Positions 10,301 to 25,384 of a stretch of DNA of 64,000 bases are shown here, one piece after another. The position numbers and the translations under genes were made by a program. Under the pieces are notes generated by a model. It did not search any database and was not told the origin of the DNA. It saw only the letters and a program-made list of their open reading frames with translations. The stretch is from Rhynochetos jubatus (Eukaryota; Chordata; Aves; Eurypygiformes; Rhynochetidae). The DNA lies in NCBI GenBank assembly GCA_027574665.1, contig CM050658.1, positions 20,844,317-20,908,316 on the forward strand, given 5' to 3'. Within the stretch, counting starts at the first letter, position 1. Each line of letters begins with the position of its first letter.

Positions 10301-13300
10301 CAACATCTGTTTTATTAGAATATGTGTGAGTCGAGTATTTCTGCTTTTCAGCTCTTGAGTGCTCATTTCAAATGCATGTATTTTAATGCAATTCTGTTTT
10401 GCAACATGATACGCTTTAAGGGAACTTGGACACACCCCCCCTATGATCTTTATTTTTCTACCTCCAGAACATATTGTATTTAACTTTCCGAATATTTAAG
10501 ACAATGCAGTCCAACTTTTGTTCTCTATTTTTGTTTTATGCTTTGCTCTGTTAAATATAAATGCCATATAGCTCACTGGCTGATACAGCTGCTTTTCACA
10601 ATGACATCATATAGTATTCATGGTCTGTGGAAGATAATCTATTCCCTTACTGTATAACACATCATGAAAATGATAATTCTTTAAAAGTAGAAAGTGGGGC
10701 CTGTCCCTCGTAAGGGTTCTTGAAAAATATTTTCAGTTAAAAAAGCAAAGGCATTTTTTGGATGGATTTCTTTAAAGGACGAACAAAGATGTTACAGGCT
10801 TGAAAAGGTTCTTATGCTTGAATTAAAAAAAAGGCAACATGATGTTAAGATGTGCATGAATTGGTTGACATGAAGGTTGAAAGAGGTGTCTGTGCTAGAA
10901 TATATGTTTAAAGCTTGCGTTTGTCTGATTAAATTTTTGGCTTTTTAACCCTGACAGTTATGCCATATAGTTAAAAAAAGAGAAAAATCTAACAGTGTTT
11001 CTCATGCCCTGTTTGTTTTAATTTCTGCTTATACATATTTTGGTAGGACTTCTCTCCTTAGAAGTACTTTTTAGCTTCTTTGAGATGAAACTAGCATGTA
11101 AGATGCAGTAAGTAATTCGAATTAACTTAAACCCCGTGTGTTTTCAAAGGATATGTTAATATGGGTCAGTCGGATATTGCTTTAAACCACAGCACAGGAT
11201 AGTTGATTAGGGCAGTTCACAACACACCAAAGTAAGTCTTTCCTAAAGTTAATGTTTAATTGAGTAGCCCATTTATTTCGTTTGCAGTTTGTACTAAGAA
11301 ATTATAAACCAGTTCTTTTGCAGTGTAAGCTGTAAGGAGTCACAGGCCAAAACAGGCTTTACATTAGAAAGCTCAAAATCAGCAGTAAGGCAGAGACCTC
11401 AGCAGGCAGCTGAATTAATGTTGTTCTGCCAATAAGTAGTTTTGGAGGCTAAGTATTGTACTAACTAGACAATACATAAAGGGATGGACATACCTATTGC
11501 TGAGATACGGTCCTCTGGGCAAAATTAGACAATAGCCCATAGATATTTTTTCAGAAGGAAACAAGTTTCTGTTGAGTTAAAGATTGTTTTCTTGTTTTTT
11601 AAAGGCAATTGGGGATTAGTTTTTATATGTGAACTTAAGTTGGGCTCCCATTCCCTGGAGTAGATATCCCTTCCTTCTTACATTTTATCTTACTTCCCCC
11701 CACCTCCGCCCCCAACCGCAGGGCTCTTAACTAGGGCTTAAATGAAAGGGTGTGACTGTACTGTTTAATTAAATGTTGGTATTGACATGAAAACAATTGT
11801 GACTTCATTCATGTGGCTCCTTACAGAAGCAAACACTGCGCTAATATTTTGCAGCCCCTATTGAAAAGAAATCAAAGTTACTTGTTCAACGCAGCAGGAA
11901 AATTATTGTTCATACATTTGTCAAAACCAGTAGCGTCTATATGCATTTCTCATCCAAACCAAAAAATTTGAAGAAACACAAATGTGTTTAAATATAATAA
12001 TAATGCTGTCATCACAGCTTTGAATGTTATGCTGTGGACAAATTACTTTTCATATTATTATTGAAATAAGATATCATTTATTCTTTACATCCATGTTTAT
12101 AACTGGATTCTGTCTTCAGAAGTGCATGAATTTCTGGGGTCATAGGGGAGTTTGCTGCAATCGCCTGTCTGTGCAAGGAAGCAGCTGAGGCATGTGCCAG
12201 CATTCCTTTCTCCCGACTCTCCCGTGGGTGCGGTAAGGAAACGGAGGGGTTAGATGTAACTGCCTCCCTGATGTGTTGTTTGGGTATGTCACCACCTTCT
12301 GATTTTTTTTTTTCCATTGGTGGAGTTCAAATTATGCTTGATGTACAAACACAACTTCCAAGGAGATCAAATTCTGTTGGCTATTTTGCATTAGGCAGAC
12401 CTGCGGAACTCAGCCTACTTGTAATGTTGTTTTGTATGTACAACTCCTAATGTTGCAAAACCCAGAAAGTAGGTATCTTACAGTTTACGTGTGTAACTGA
12501 CTCCTGTGACAAAGGGCTCGTGACTTCTTGGCCAATTACTTTTTGTAATTGGAGAAGAAATTTCCCATTCACCAGAAATGAATCAGGTTTTGGTGTTGGA
12601 GATTTAAGTCCCACTTACTGCTGAAATCTGCATGCAAGGTCTTTCACATTAATGCTGTTTCTGAAGATGACACCTAAAGCTGTAACAATTATACTACTGA
12701 TGGACCTGAATTAATCAGACACCCTTATTAACTTATTCTTATTAATTACACATGGAGGATTTTCTCAGTGGCTTGGCCTGTTACCTGGGATCATTCACTT
12801 AATTACTACTTTTTATGATCAAAGTGTGTTGCTGAACGCTACGGCCCACTCTGGGCTTGCTCAAGCGTATCAGGTCTCAGAACATTATAGTTGTTCATTT
12901 TATTAGGTTTCTGGGTTTTGTTCCAAATTCAACATTGCTTTGCATTAGAATAGGAGCTGAAGAGGCAGTATGTTAGCTTTTCCATTTCATATCTTAAGCA
13001 GCAGGTATTTTTGCATCACTTTTCCCTGGGCTAGGGCGCACCCTTGACTTGCAATACAAGGAGATAATGCTGGGACAGGTGAGATTTTTAGAACCTCAGG
13101 TACAGTCTTGTCAGTGCTGATTTTAACACACAGGTCACACTAAAAGGGAAAACTTTTTTAAAATTTATTTTTAAGTCCCCAGAATTTAAGGGTATTTTAA
13201 TTGTAAACCTATGGCTTGTTTTCCTTTAGGTGGGGGTTTAATTTGCATTCTGCTTTCAGTTTAGAACCTTTTGAAATTGCCTCACCTTGGTCTCTGCTTT

Positions 13301-16300
13301 TCTTCTTACCATGGTCACGCAGTTTTAAAAGATTTTCATCGGATGATACAGCAGCAGGAGTCTGAACCACTTTCTGTTGTGAAAATGAGAAGTAAGTAAT
13401 ACAACAGCAGCTTGCGTGGCTTCACACGAAATGTCTACAGACACAGGTTTTCTGCCAATGCGAACCTTAATTTCAGGGAGTTGTACGCTCTCGGGCAGAC
13501 TTGTTCATTTTCCGCTTAGGCTGAGGAGGGACGGTCATTGGGTATTCTAATTTGGCACAGCTTGCCATGCTGCTGGGTTAGCCTGTTGTAACAGCGAGCT
13601 GGGCTTACTACGTGTGGTAGGAGCAGGCAGGGTTTGTGTAGCAACAGCTCTGGCAGCCAATCGGCAGAGATGCTAGATAAAGTGGAAGCATTTGGAGCAC
13701 TTCCTCTGCTTTTATTCCTCGTCCCCCTCCTCCGCTGCAGGCGTAAGGTGACGTCCTGAAGCTTTTACTCGGGTTTGGGCAACAGAACTTGGTTACACCA
13801 AGTGTTTTTTGTTTAATCGTTTAGCTGTGACCTGTATCTGCCAGGAAAAGGTTCTGTATTTTGTTTTCCTTTGCCTTTCTGTAAACTACGCTGCAGTGCC
13901 AGCTGTATGGTGTAGCTAAGTAGAATGTCCAGATTTCTGTGTACACAGTTTTCCAGAGGACTTAGGACAGTGAACAAATTTTATGAGCATTACTGCAGTT
14001 TCTCAACAACCATTTTGATTAACAAGGCTACAGTAAGGGGAGTACTGGAAAGCTACTGTATACAGCGCAGCGTAACTCAAAACACATTGTGGACTGCTTA
14101 ATCATAACCGGTTCACATTGGTATTAGCGAGCTTCCTCTACTGCGATGGAGGGCGTTGGACAGCTAATGCAGATGACACTGGCAAGTAGCCTTGCACTGT
14201 AAGGAAAGGGGAGGGTTAAGAACTAATGCAAGTTAGAAAAGCTAGTGCTGAGGAGCTGAACGCTGGTCCCATTCTTCCAGGCTGCTGGATAATAGAAATG
14301 TGGAAGGAAGGCATCTCTGAATTTCCTGTCTGCTACTCTGCATTTTGGAAACAAGGAAAAGCAACTGTTTACTGAAGTAAATGAATTTCTCACTTGCTAG
14401 GCAAATTGGTAATTGTTCACCCCTCCTTTCATCTCCAGTGCAATTATCAGAATTGTTGGACAATCTGGTAGCAAGCAGCGTCTTTGCTTTTAAGGTCCAA
14501 CCTACAGTAACAGCAGTTAGTCGCAGGGAAGGCATACATGGCATCTCTTTAAAAGACAGGTTCGTAAAAGCAGAGGCCCTTTGTGCTGCAGAGTAACTCA
14601 GCCTGCCGTTTCTGACAAGTCCTTGAATTTAGCTCTATGGTATTTCATATCCCAGTGTCGTGTTTGCATTGGTTTTTAAAATGCTGTCTTACCTAAAATC
14701 AAAAAACTGTTGCTCAGCCATCAGGCTTGGAGGTAGTTGAGGAGACTGATCTGTGATCTCACAACAGAACCTGGTATGTTTGGGCAGTGAGCAGTCTTTT
14801 CCAGAGAATAAGCTCACTGAAAGATTACGTGTGGTGTTTCCAGTGCTCATCTGAAGAAAGGTAGGTCCTTTACTTTCTGTTTGAATGCTCATTATGAAAT
14901 CTGCCCATTGATAACTCTTCTTTTTGCTTAACAATGTGGAGTATCATCAGTTACATTTCATTTTCATGAGCAGAATGTTCACAGGTTTTTCACCCTGCAC
15001 AGGGTTTTCACCCGTCCATGCACGTTGCTTTTGTAAGACCTCAGCTTCATCTGAGTGCTGCAGTTCTCATAAGGCAAGTTAGGAACTGGGATAGATGCTG
15101 AGCACTAGAATGATACTTGTACAGAGTGCTCTGCATTTTCCTCCTGTGGAAAGGCACAGTGTGGTCTGTTTTAAAAGAAGTCTTCAAGTGGTGAGGTGTA
15201 ACTGCATGTGACACATGCATGCTGGAGAGTGTACAGGCCACAGGACATGGATAGAAAGGGAGCTGTTGCAGATGCACGTGCTATAAAACAGTCAGCAGTC
15301 TGTTAATTAAAAGGGACTGATATGAAATTGTTACCACTTTTGGGTGCCACATAATGGCAAATATATGTGAGGGAGTTACACAAATTTGCTGTGGTACCTT
15401 TTCAATAACTAGTTTTAAGTGAAACTAGCCTCTAAAACTAGCTTTTTAGCCTAGCATCAATATGTAATGCTGTAATATTTCAGCAGAGTTTCATTATACC
15501 TTTTCTTTCTGGTAGATGTAGTAGGTTCTTGGGTCTGGTCTTCTAACCAGTGTATATTTCATTGACTTCCATGTGTATTACTAAGTCATGTACATGAATG
15601 AAGATGAGATATTGCTTTTCAGGAAGTGCAGTAGGTAGTTGGATGTTCAGAAAAGATGTCAACCAATTAGTCACTCCTCCCTATTTGTTCTTGGCAAGAG
15701 AAGAGCTTTTGTTAGGAAGCTCAGAACTTTAGTGTAATTGAGAGGTGTGGGGGGGAACGACATTGGCTGTTGCTTTTGTTATTGGAAGCAAATAACTATT
15801 GTGCCAATAACCAAAACAAAACTCTGAAAATTAAGGTGTCATTTTGTGGAGAGAGCATAGTCCATGATTTAGTGCTCTCTCTCCCTGTCTAATCTCTACT
15901 TTCTTGTGAGGAGATACTAGGCAGCTTCACAGAACCCCAGAGAAAAATGCAATACAGTTTAGAGCTGTTGTTGTTTGACTATTCCTGTCCTTTGCTAATG
16001 ATCTACCAAGCTTTCGAAGCTAGTGGAGTAAGTCAGCTGAGGCCTGCATGGTAGCTGCAGAAGAAAGTAAGTCACACATGAACCTGTGCTGATTGTTTCC
16101 AACAGACAAGACCAGGAAGGTCAGGGTGTATTCCTTACAGCCTACTCTGGGCTGTCAGTACGAAATAATTCTAGCCTGGTAACAACAGTATCTCAGATGT
16201 GTTGGAAAGCTGACATTGACTGAGGTAGTCTTACAGGCTCCATGGGGATATGAATCATAATCTCTTAATGGTATAAGACAATAGCAAAAGAGACTGGAGA

Positions 16301-19300
16301 CTGGTAAATTAAACCATTGTACAGCAGCTTTGTTATAAGCTTTGGTAGATCAAGCTTTTAATCCATTCATTCCTCTTAACCCCCTTCCTTCTTTTCATCC
16401 TTTATAGTTCAGCAGAACCTCTTTAAATTTTAATTATTTGATTTCTGCTTCTGATCTGTATTTGTATCACGGTAATGAATTTTCACTGTTCAGTTGTTTA
16501 CCTCAATTAAAGGATGTGAGTTCTGCCACTGCAGAGCCAATATAAGTTCTGACGAGCTGCAGCAATTGGGCAAGTGGAGGTTTGTTAGCCATCAAAAAAC
16601 GTCTTAACTGTTTCAGTGTCAGCCTTAGGTACGGTGTGTGCTACTGCTGTGTGCCGTTTTGTTCTCAGGCAAAACTTAGGAGGTCATATAACCTTGCCTA
16701 TTTTATGTCAAGATTTCATGTGTTTGTATAGTTCCATAGGAGTGTCTTGTAGGAGTTTCATGAAACCTCATTTTAATTATCCTAATTAAGAATTATTTTG
16801 CCTTCCATAAAGATAACTTACCTTTCCCTTCAATACTGACAAACTTAAGTAGCAGGAAACTACTAATCAGGCCTTAATGGAATGAGCTTGCCAACTTCTA
16901 AAGCTCAAACAAGATTTTCTGGCTTTCAGGTTTGGGTTGTTTTGGGGTTTGTTTGTTTTGCAATTGAAAGAGAAAATTTTAGTACTCTTCCTTCAGCTGA
17001 AAGCTGGAGATCTCTCTGTAACCATGACTTCAAAACCTGGTTCTTTAGAGAGAATACCACATGTTGAATCACTGATAACTTGTCTTATTCCAAATAAAAT
17101 AAATTTTCCGCTGTATGTTGTGATAAGACAATGAGTGTGTTCTAGTAATGTAACATACTTGCCCCCAGAATTTCCCTATACATCTTTAAAAAAGAATAAA
17201 GGGGAAAAAGCCAAGCTATTAAGAAAAGAAAGAGAATATTGCTCAAAATACTCTTTTCTTCATGCTCTCTGCACATCCTTACGTTGGTGGTTTCCGATCT
17301 CGTGGTTGCAGGGTGGCGCAGGGTCTCACTGCATTGGCTTTCTCCGGCAGCAGGGCTGAGACAGCTGCAGACACCAACGCCGAGGCAGGTTGTGTTCACC
17401 GCTCAGCCCCTGCGCGCTCGCCATCGCCAGCCTTGCAAAACGCATCCGCATGCAGCTAAAGGAGTGCTGAGCTAATCAGTATCTAGCAGCAGCTAAAGAT
17501 TTCCTTATTGAGCCTTTCTTTTTATTTTTTACCATTCCAGAAACCTAAGCAGACGAGACAGATGACTGTGCAGCTTTACATCTTATTTGACCGTTAAGGC
17601 ATTTTATTCAAGAAGTAAAGTTACCTAGTTTAGGTACCCATGTGGAGCCAAACGACCTTTCTCCTTGTGTTTGGCACACAAGATTTTCTGTGTTTATGTG
17701 GGATTTCTCTTACACTGGCTTATGTGGGCTAATCCTGTGGTTCAGATACCCACTTACTGCATAGTGCCTGAAAACCTGGTATCAGTTTCTGCAATCTTCT
17801 CCCTGCCGGGTTCTCCCCTTGAAGGAATTTTTGCCACGCGTGATGCAGTACCTCTTTTACAGTAGTTTTCACAAATATGATCACTCATACTAGACATCCA
17901 GTATGCAAGATCTTCTTTGAGTTCCCCTGCTTGTAGTAGAGGGCTATTCATACTATCTTGGGTTTGCATGTGACTCTTAGAGTAACGGGATATAAAACAT
18001 CACAGATTTAAATTCCTTTTCTTAAGTTGGCACTTATCTGTGCCAGTAACACAAATAACAAACTGCAGTCACGGTGGGGTAGATGGAGAGCACGAGTAGC
18101 AGAGAGGCTGTTGTTTTGAATATCTTCCTCAAGCGTCTCAGATGATTTTCTCTACGAAGTACTCCTCTCTCTGAAATACTAGTCAAAGATGTACATGTGC
18201 AGCCTTAGTCCTTTTCTAGCTCATCTTTAGAAAAGCTTAAATTGAATGGGAAAAAAGAATATGGCTGCAGCCCTTCCAAGACAGATCATCTGAGCGTAAG
18301 CAAAGCTGAATTTGATGTGCAGTAGTGTATTGAAGAGGTTTTTTTTTTTTTCTGAGATTAAAATCATAAGTTTTCTGGTTTAGATTCACATAGATTTTAC
18401 CTCCTAGATACCTTCTGCACAAACTCTTAGCGTGCATGAGATTTGTAATACCTACTTTGCATAAGCAAACTGGCTGCTAAATTATGATCCACTGACGTCT
18501 CAGTGCAGATAATTTTGGATGCTGCCGGATTCTACAGTTTAACTGGGAATATACTAGATTCTAAGTATGCATGATATGTGTTTTGTACTGTCAGGAAGAG
18601 GAGACAGCAAAGCATAAACTCCAAGGGTGTATGGTGCAGTAACTGTTTTTAATTCTAAATTAATAGAAATTTGTGGGGTTGACTTGGCAATTAATGTTCA
18701 TTTTTAAAATTTTTTGGTGTTGTTATTAGGTTACAGCTGTTGGAGGCAGTGGGAAAAGTGCGTTGTCAAATGGAACAGCCTCATTTTTGGCTAAAGAGAG
18801 TCTTAATACCATGAAGGTGATGGTAGGTAGTGAAAAGAGAGCTGGCCTGTAGTGTTGCTCAACCTGTTAATAAGTAACGAGTGTGTCAGAATTTTACCCA
18901 AAAAAAATAGAAAAAAGAAAAGAAAAAAAAAAAGGAAACCAAAGCACCTAGGCAAAAAGATTACTGGTTTCTGTAGGCTAACAAATGCATGTGTGTTTAC
19001 AAAACCTTATGTGAGCCCTGGGGATAACGTACTTTTGAAAAAAGTTTATTCTATATTGCTTTAAACTTAATTTTAAAGACCATAGTTTTTAGATTGTAGA
19101 ACAGATGTAATAAAAATAGCTTGTAATGAAACAATATCTAAACCTCCTAAATCAGTTTGAACTGTAATTTAACAACAAACCCTTACATATAATTCTTTCC
19201 AACATCCCAGGCTACCGTCCGGAGAAGATGAACTGTATGACCCGCCCTGTGCAGCAGCAGCAGGTGGGAGGGTGGCACCGCCATTGCCACTTCTGTATGG

Positions 19301-20761
19301 GTGCTCCTAGGCTCCGACAGAAGGCGGGTGGGAGCTCCTGGTTACATCCAGTCCCGCATAGTAGGTAAAATGACTCGTTCCTGAAAACCCCAGTGGCGGT
19401 TTGATAGGCTTTTAAAAGATCTGTCTTATTTTCTTGTTCTAGTAGATTAACAGAGACTGCACTGTAGAGTTTTTAAGGAGTTGGTTTCCTGATCTGAGTG
19501 TTGAAATGATGATCAGTGTGTTTGCTCGTGTCCTGCTGAACGCCTCAGCTGTGGTGAATCTATTAAAGGAGCCTTTCAAGCATGCCATTCTTGTTTGTAA
19601 ACCTTTGTAACCTGGGAGAAGAACTGAAATGATGCTGTCACACAGCATTTTATGTATCTTGTAGTTGAACTGACACATACTTTGGATTTTTTTTTTTTTA
19701 ATTTATTTTAGAGTTTGTAATTCGGTTATTTGGAGAACAATAACATTCTGATTGTATGCATATAAACATAATTTTGTGGTGATAGAGTCATAACACAAGG
19801 TCTTTGCCTTTAGTCTTGAAAATGAAGCAAAGATAAAATGAGAAAGTATAGTTTTTAAAAAAGCATTCCTTTTTATTCTTGGAGAGCAATTTTACTTGTG
19901 TCATCATCCTCCCTCCCCCAAACTTCCTGATCTTCATAAATAACCTCCCAACATATAATTAATAGCTACTGTCCTTGCGTCATTTCAAAATCTCTCTGTA
20001 TCTGACACCGGCATGGGTCTGGAATTCTTTTGTTCTGACATAAAAATCCTAGAGCATGACACTGGGAGACAAATTAAACAATTGTGAGAGGGCTATTTTT
20101 AGGTTTAATAACTGCACCAGGCACTGTTATTTTAAGCTTCTGATTTTTAACAAAGCAAACAACATTCATGGGAAGAACTGTTAAATGTGGATGTTGGACA
20201 CAAAGGTGTTTCAGGTCTGTACTGAGGATGAGTGTGAGCATGGTTGATGTCTGTCTCCTTTAGCGACTTCAGATGGTCATTTGAATGGGCTTTGTGTTTA
20301 TTCCAAGTTAGTTGCCTCGGGTGATTTTCTTTGTTTACTGAGGATTCATGCATGGGAATACCACTGTTAAAGCAGGGCCTTTACCTGGCATGCCAGCTCT
20401 TGCACTACTGCTGTTGTATTTGTCTCCAGCTTCACTTCCCTGGCTGTAAATAGGGCAGATCAACACTAGTCTTGGCAGCAGGAATAGTTTTTAAGGATAC
20501 AAATAAAAATGAGGTGTCTGTCTCCTGCAGGCTGTCAATGGACTTTGGTGCTTAGCTGCCCATCTTTGTTTCTCTCTTTTTATTTTCCTTTCTTTTCTAC
20601 TTTTTTTTCTTGTTTCTAATCTCTACTGTTAAGAAAAAAAAAATTATCTGTTTATATTAATAGCATTTCATACTGCTTAGTTCTAGAACAGAATTATTAG
20701 AGTTATCTGATCCATCCTCTGCAATCTTAGATCCTTGATTTCTATCTTATTCTCCTGCTGG

Positions 20762-20818
20762 TTTTATTTTATTTTATTTTATTTTATTTTATTTTATTTT
20801 ATTTTATTTTATTTTATT
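20762..20818. repeat. (TTTTA)n microsatellite
   Basis: About eleven nearly perfect TTTTA units run head to tail, ending in 'ttattatatttt'. This is a pentanucleotide microsatellite and probably length-variable. Confidence 0.97.
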
Positions 20819-23800
20819 ATATTTTCAGATCAGAAGGTGAAAATTTGCTTGTACAAGTGGAGGAGGCACTAGCCTTGACCTTTTAAAAGGTAGTGTGAAG
20901 TTTCCGGTTTCATTCAGTTATCATAGGTACTGTATCTATATATTTTGGTTTGGTATGAGGTTATTATAAAAACAGGACCCTGAGTCAATTTACAGATTAT
21001 CCTGCCATCCTAGCTCAGGATGACAAGCCACTGATAACAGTCTCAGTGACTGACAACGAAATGATGAACTGCTGAAAATGAGCAGATTTTTTTTTCTGTT
21101 TGAGCAGGTTGCCAGTCTTCTTACTGACGTAGCAATCTGAAAAAAAGGAAGGGTGATTTTAAGCTGCTTATTTCACAAATAAGTGGACTGAATTTTCATC
21201 AGCTGAACCTGATGACTGCTGTCATTTAAGAGGCATCGACATTCAGAACTCATTGAAAATATTTGGAGAGGGTAATCCCTCCTACACAGATACATACAAA
21301 TACTGTCGTAGTGCATTTCAGAATCCAAGTTCTTTCCTGCAGGATGTGAAAGCTTTGAAATGTCCTATAAAGCCTTCAGCTGAAATGTTCATTAGCTGCT
21401 TATTCTAGATGCTTTCAAGGATTCTGTGCAATACTTGCTGTTCTATTTCTGGCTCTCCAAACATGGCAAACACTCATCATTCCCCTGAAATTGTATCTGA
21501 AGGCACATTTCAGACAGTAAAATACAGCATTTGTTGAAATGTTGACTTTTGTGCTGCTGATAAAAGTGAAGATACCAAAATTAAACATCTAATAGTTGCT
21601 AGTGATGTCACATTCCAGCTGAATTAGGGTATTAGGGAAATCTGCAGTTATATCCTCTTCTGCACTGCACTTTCTTACTTGTTCTTTTACCTGCATGTAA
21701 ACTGTAAAAACTAGCTAAGCTGAAGACTTGCAGATGCTAACAGGAGTATGTGCTCCTTCCGCGGTGCTTCTGCTAGGCCTGGAGTTCGGCTGACCGCTTG
21801 CTCGGCAGCCAGTCCCAATCTCCAGTCCAGCAGCACGTGTCTCTCTGGTCGATTCTTGCTCTGTGCCAGTCGATTTGGGTCATACCCTAGTCAGGTGCCA
21901 CAGTCAGCTCGAGAGATGCAGGAGGAGCGTGTGGCTGGGAGAGGGAAGGGGGTTAAGGCAGAAGTGGGAAAAGAGAGAAAGGCGGCTGGCTGGTTTGCAG
22001 GTTTTAGCGCTTAACAGAAAGCTTCCGCTTATTTACAAGTGCTTTTTGCTTCTATTTGTTGTACTATGCACCTGGAGTAGTATATAAGTAGAAAGAGCAA
22101 TGCAAAATTATCATGGTCCCTCTGATATCTTCCCTGCTCCCTTCCCTAAGGCCCCCTCCCACGGCATGAGAGTGGATTTGCTTTGTGGAGCTCAGTGAAG
22201 GGCAGTACGCTGAAACTACATGCTCATACTTACTCAGGCGCATCTTCCTGTGGAGATGCAGAGTGTTACTACTGAGAGAACGAGGGTTTTGTCTATAAAG
22301 AGGGCTGTATATGTCACATATCTGTGTATAGTGTGACTGCTCTTCAGCGATATTCCAAGAATTTTCAGGTCACTTTGTCACATCATCTTTGTGGTATGTC
22401 TTGTATTTTTCTTTCGAACATTTAGAAATCTACTTTAAATCACTTGTGTTAGGAAATCTGCAGTTAAGAAACTGGTAGGTTAAGTGTGCCAAGGGGTGAC
22501 AGTGAGTTTGTTTTGATTACCTGCCTTCATCTGATTGTCCTACCATGGATTCTGATCTTTACCGTTTGCTTTGCTCTCATCTCTTTGTTTCTATTTCTTG
22601 GGATGTACATTTTGGTAATACTGGGGTTGCCAGTAAATTCTATGACATTGCAGTGCTTAGACGGTAAATGTGTGTGTAAATTGTTTTTGAAGTTATGATT
22701 ACTGAACTATGTGGCAATAGAAGTTTGGTTTATATGTTAAGCTTGTAAGAGAAAATGCTGTTAACAAATATTGGTCAAAATAGAAGCCTGTGAATTCTGA
22801 CCTTTGGCTGGAGAGAAAATGGCAAGAAACTACGCACATATGAAATTCAGGAACTACTCCGGTGTGCTAAATCACTGCTCTTCATTCAGAAGAATAACAG
22901 TTTATGTAATTAGAAGTTGGCTGAAGTGCTGTGTCTTGGAAACTTTATCTCTAATGTTCCTAAATTCATGTTCTTGTTAGGAGAGAATGTGGACTGATTC
23001 ACAATTTATATACAGTGAATTCACCATTGCCAGGGATATATGTGAGGCTGGAATGCCAGATTATGGAAGAATCTGGATAGTACGTGCCCCATGTGTTACA
23101 ATGGATAGCAGTGGGCCTAACAGCATCCCCGTGTTTGTGCTGTGTGGATTCCCTGTTCCTGGAGCAAGGAACACTGTGCAGTGCAGGGTGGCTCTGTAAG
23201 GTCCACATCACCTGCAGTCTTTAAACTGCATGGAGCACATTCACTCCTGATGCATAATAACAACAAACCCTGAAAAACGAGGGAGATTAGATGCTTGCAA
23301 ACTTCATTGGCTTTGGGTTCTTTTTTTTTTTTTTTTCTTACCTGCAGAAATGAGTAAATGTATAGCCCCAAAATATCAACAGCGATACCCAAAACCTAAC
23401 ACTTCGATCTACTATAGTGATTTGTTTAACTTATAGCCTATCAGTTTTTTGAAACAGGCAGATTAATTACCTTTTGTAACAGGCTCAAATTGACATTTTA
23501 TGCTTCTTTTTTAATTAAATTAAACTTTAACCCTGAAAAATTGGGATGAATGAGTCAGTGGTTGCTATGGAAATGTTCATTTTATACATAAAGCTGTATC
23601 TGGATGTTTGGTTTCCCCTGACTTGCAGCTTTTCCCGATCCTCTTGGCAACTGCTGCCTTTTGCAAGGCATCCAGAAGGATGATGTGAGTGTCCTGTCAC
23701 CTGCTTCAGGCAAAATGAGCTAGATAAACTTAATTTAAACTGGCGAGCTGAGCTACCTTGACTGAATTTTTGCCTGGGTGATAAGATAGTGCTTGCACGA

Positions 23801-25384
23801 GGAAGTCTGCTGACGCTGTGGTGGAGGTGGTAGCACCCTGTGAGAGGGGCAGATGGCCAATTGAGGTGGTTAAAGTCGTCTTCTAGTTCAGCTTAGCTTT
23901 GTACAAGATATGCATCCACTTGCTTTAGTGTTTTTACGACAAGGGCTATTCTTACATCCTGTTTTACAGTAAATTTATTACCAGGCTTTTATACCTGGCT
24001 ACAGCCTGTTTTAGTCTAACGCAGACGACATTCTTACCAGTGCTTGTTTAACCATTGATTAGCCTCTGTTCGTTGGAGGGGGACGGGACATGTTTCGGCT
24101 TTTGTGAAAAACTGCACTTCTGGGAACATGTAGATCTTCACTTTGACAATCAGGATAGTAGAAGGTACAAATCAGGAAGATGATCTGTGTCTGAATGTTT
24201 TATACTGACTTTAGCTCACCACAAATTGCTCATCTCTTTCCTGGTGATTATCAGATGAATGATTTTGGGGTTTTTTCCTTTTTTTCCCTTTAAGGAAGGA
24301 GAACTGTACCTGAATTGCAGTTTTCAGCTTGAAGTTTTGCAGTGCAATGCAAGATTCTTCCCTCTTCTGCCTCAGAAATGAATGAGTCACGTCCAGGTAC
24401 TTATCTGTTCACTGACTGCATGTCCAGTCGATATATTGGAGACATACCACAATTTTTTAAGAACAGAGATAATGCTTTAAAAAAAAAAATCAGCTGATAT
24501 AATTAGAAAATCATACTAGTGTCTCCCCACCTCTAACTCCCTCAACCCTTCAAGTCTTAAATAAAAGCAGCGTACTTCAAAGTTAAATAAAAGTTGAGAC
24601 CAAATCTGAGAGTTTAATTAGATATATACCAGTCAGACCATCTCGGGAAGATAGATCAGGCTGGTATAAAAGGTAGTAAGATGCCCCTCTCTAAAGGTGG
24701 TCAGAATAAAACAGCCTCTGGAGTATGGACAAGCAGGTTTAGGGGGGAAAAAAGTGCATCTTTCAATACAATATACAGGTATTTGCTAGAAGCCGTCTAT
24801 TTTAAAATTTATAGCTGAGTTTGAGTTTTGACATTCCTGCTGAAATGAGTTTGGAGGATTATGTGCTGATGTGGGTGAAGGAGAGGTGTTCAAGAGGGTA
24901 TGTGCGTGCTGGGAGAGATGCCAAAGTTGGCTTGTGGTATGGCAATAAACCTGTTCTCTGCACTGTGTTTGAAAAGAAATACCAAAGCAGGTAGGCTTAA
25001 ATCAAACATGCTGTACCCTAAACACATATGTATGAGGAACGGAAAGAAAAAAATGTGGTTGTAGAAGTTAATAGATGTGGAAAACAACTCTGCAAAGGAA
25101 TTCTTTTGGTGTCCTGAATACAAAGGATTAGATTAGGTTTGGAGGAAGGAAGTGTCCACACCTCGCTTTAGGAACCAAGACTACATCTTTGTGGTGAACA
25201 CAGGAGGAAGGCATTGTGAACCACTCATTTTCCAAAGGAAGCTATCTGGTTGTAAGGAATCCGATCTTTATGGAAGGTTATCCTGTGAAGATCTTCTCCT
25301 GCTTCGTAACCGTTGAGATAAAAATGGAAAGCTTTCTTTTTTTGGTTGTGTGTTGAATCTCCTCCATCCATCGCTGGGGCTTAA

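Noticed and set aside
12078-12317. 79-codon minus-strand frame with protein-like composition
   Set aside because: Its length is within chance, and there are no clear flanking splice sites or known homology.
19209-19370. GC-rich exon-like patch (acceptor then GYRPEKMNCMTRPVQQQQ)
   Set aside because: It is an open frame of about 50 codons in an otherwise AT-rich area, but no matching protein is known to me and chance cannot be excluded.
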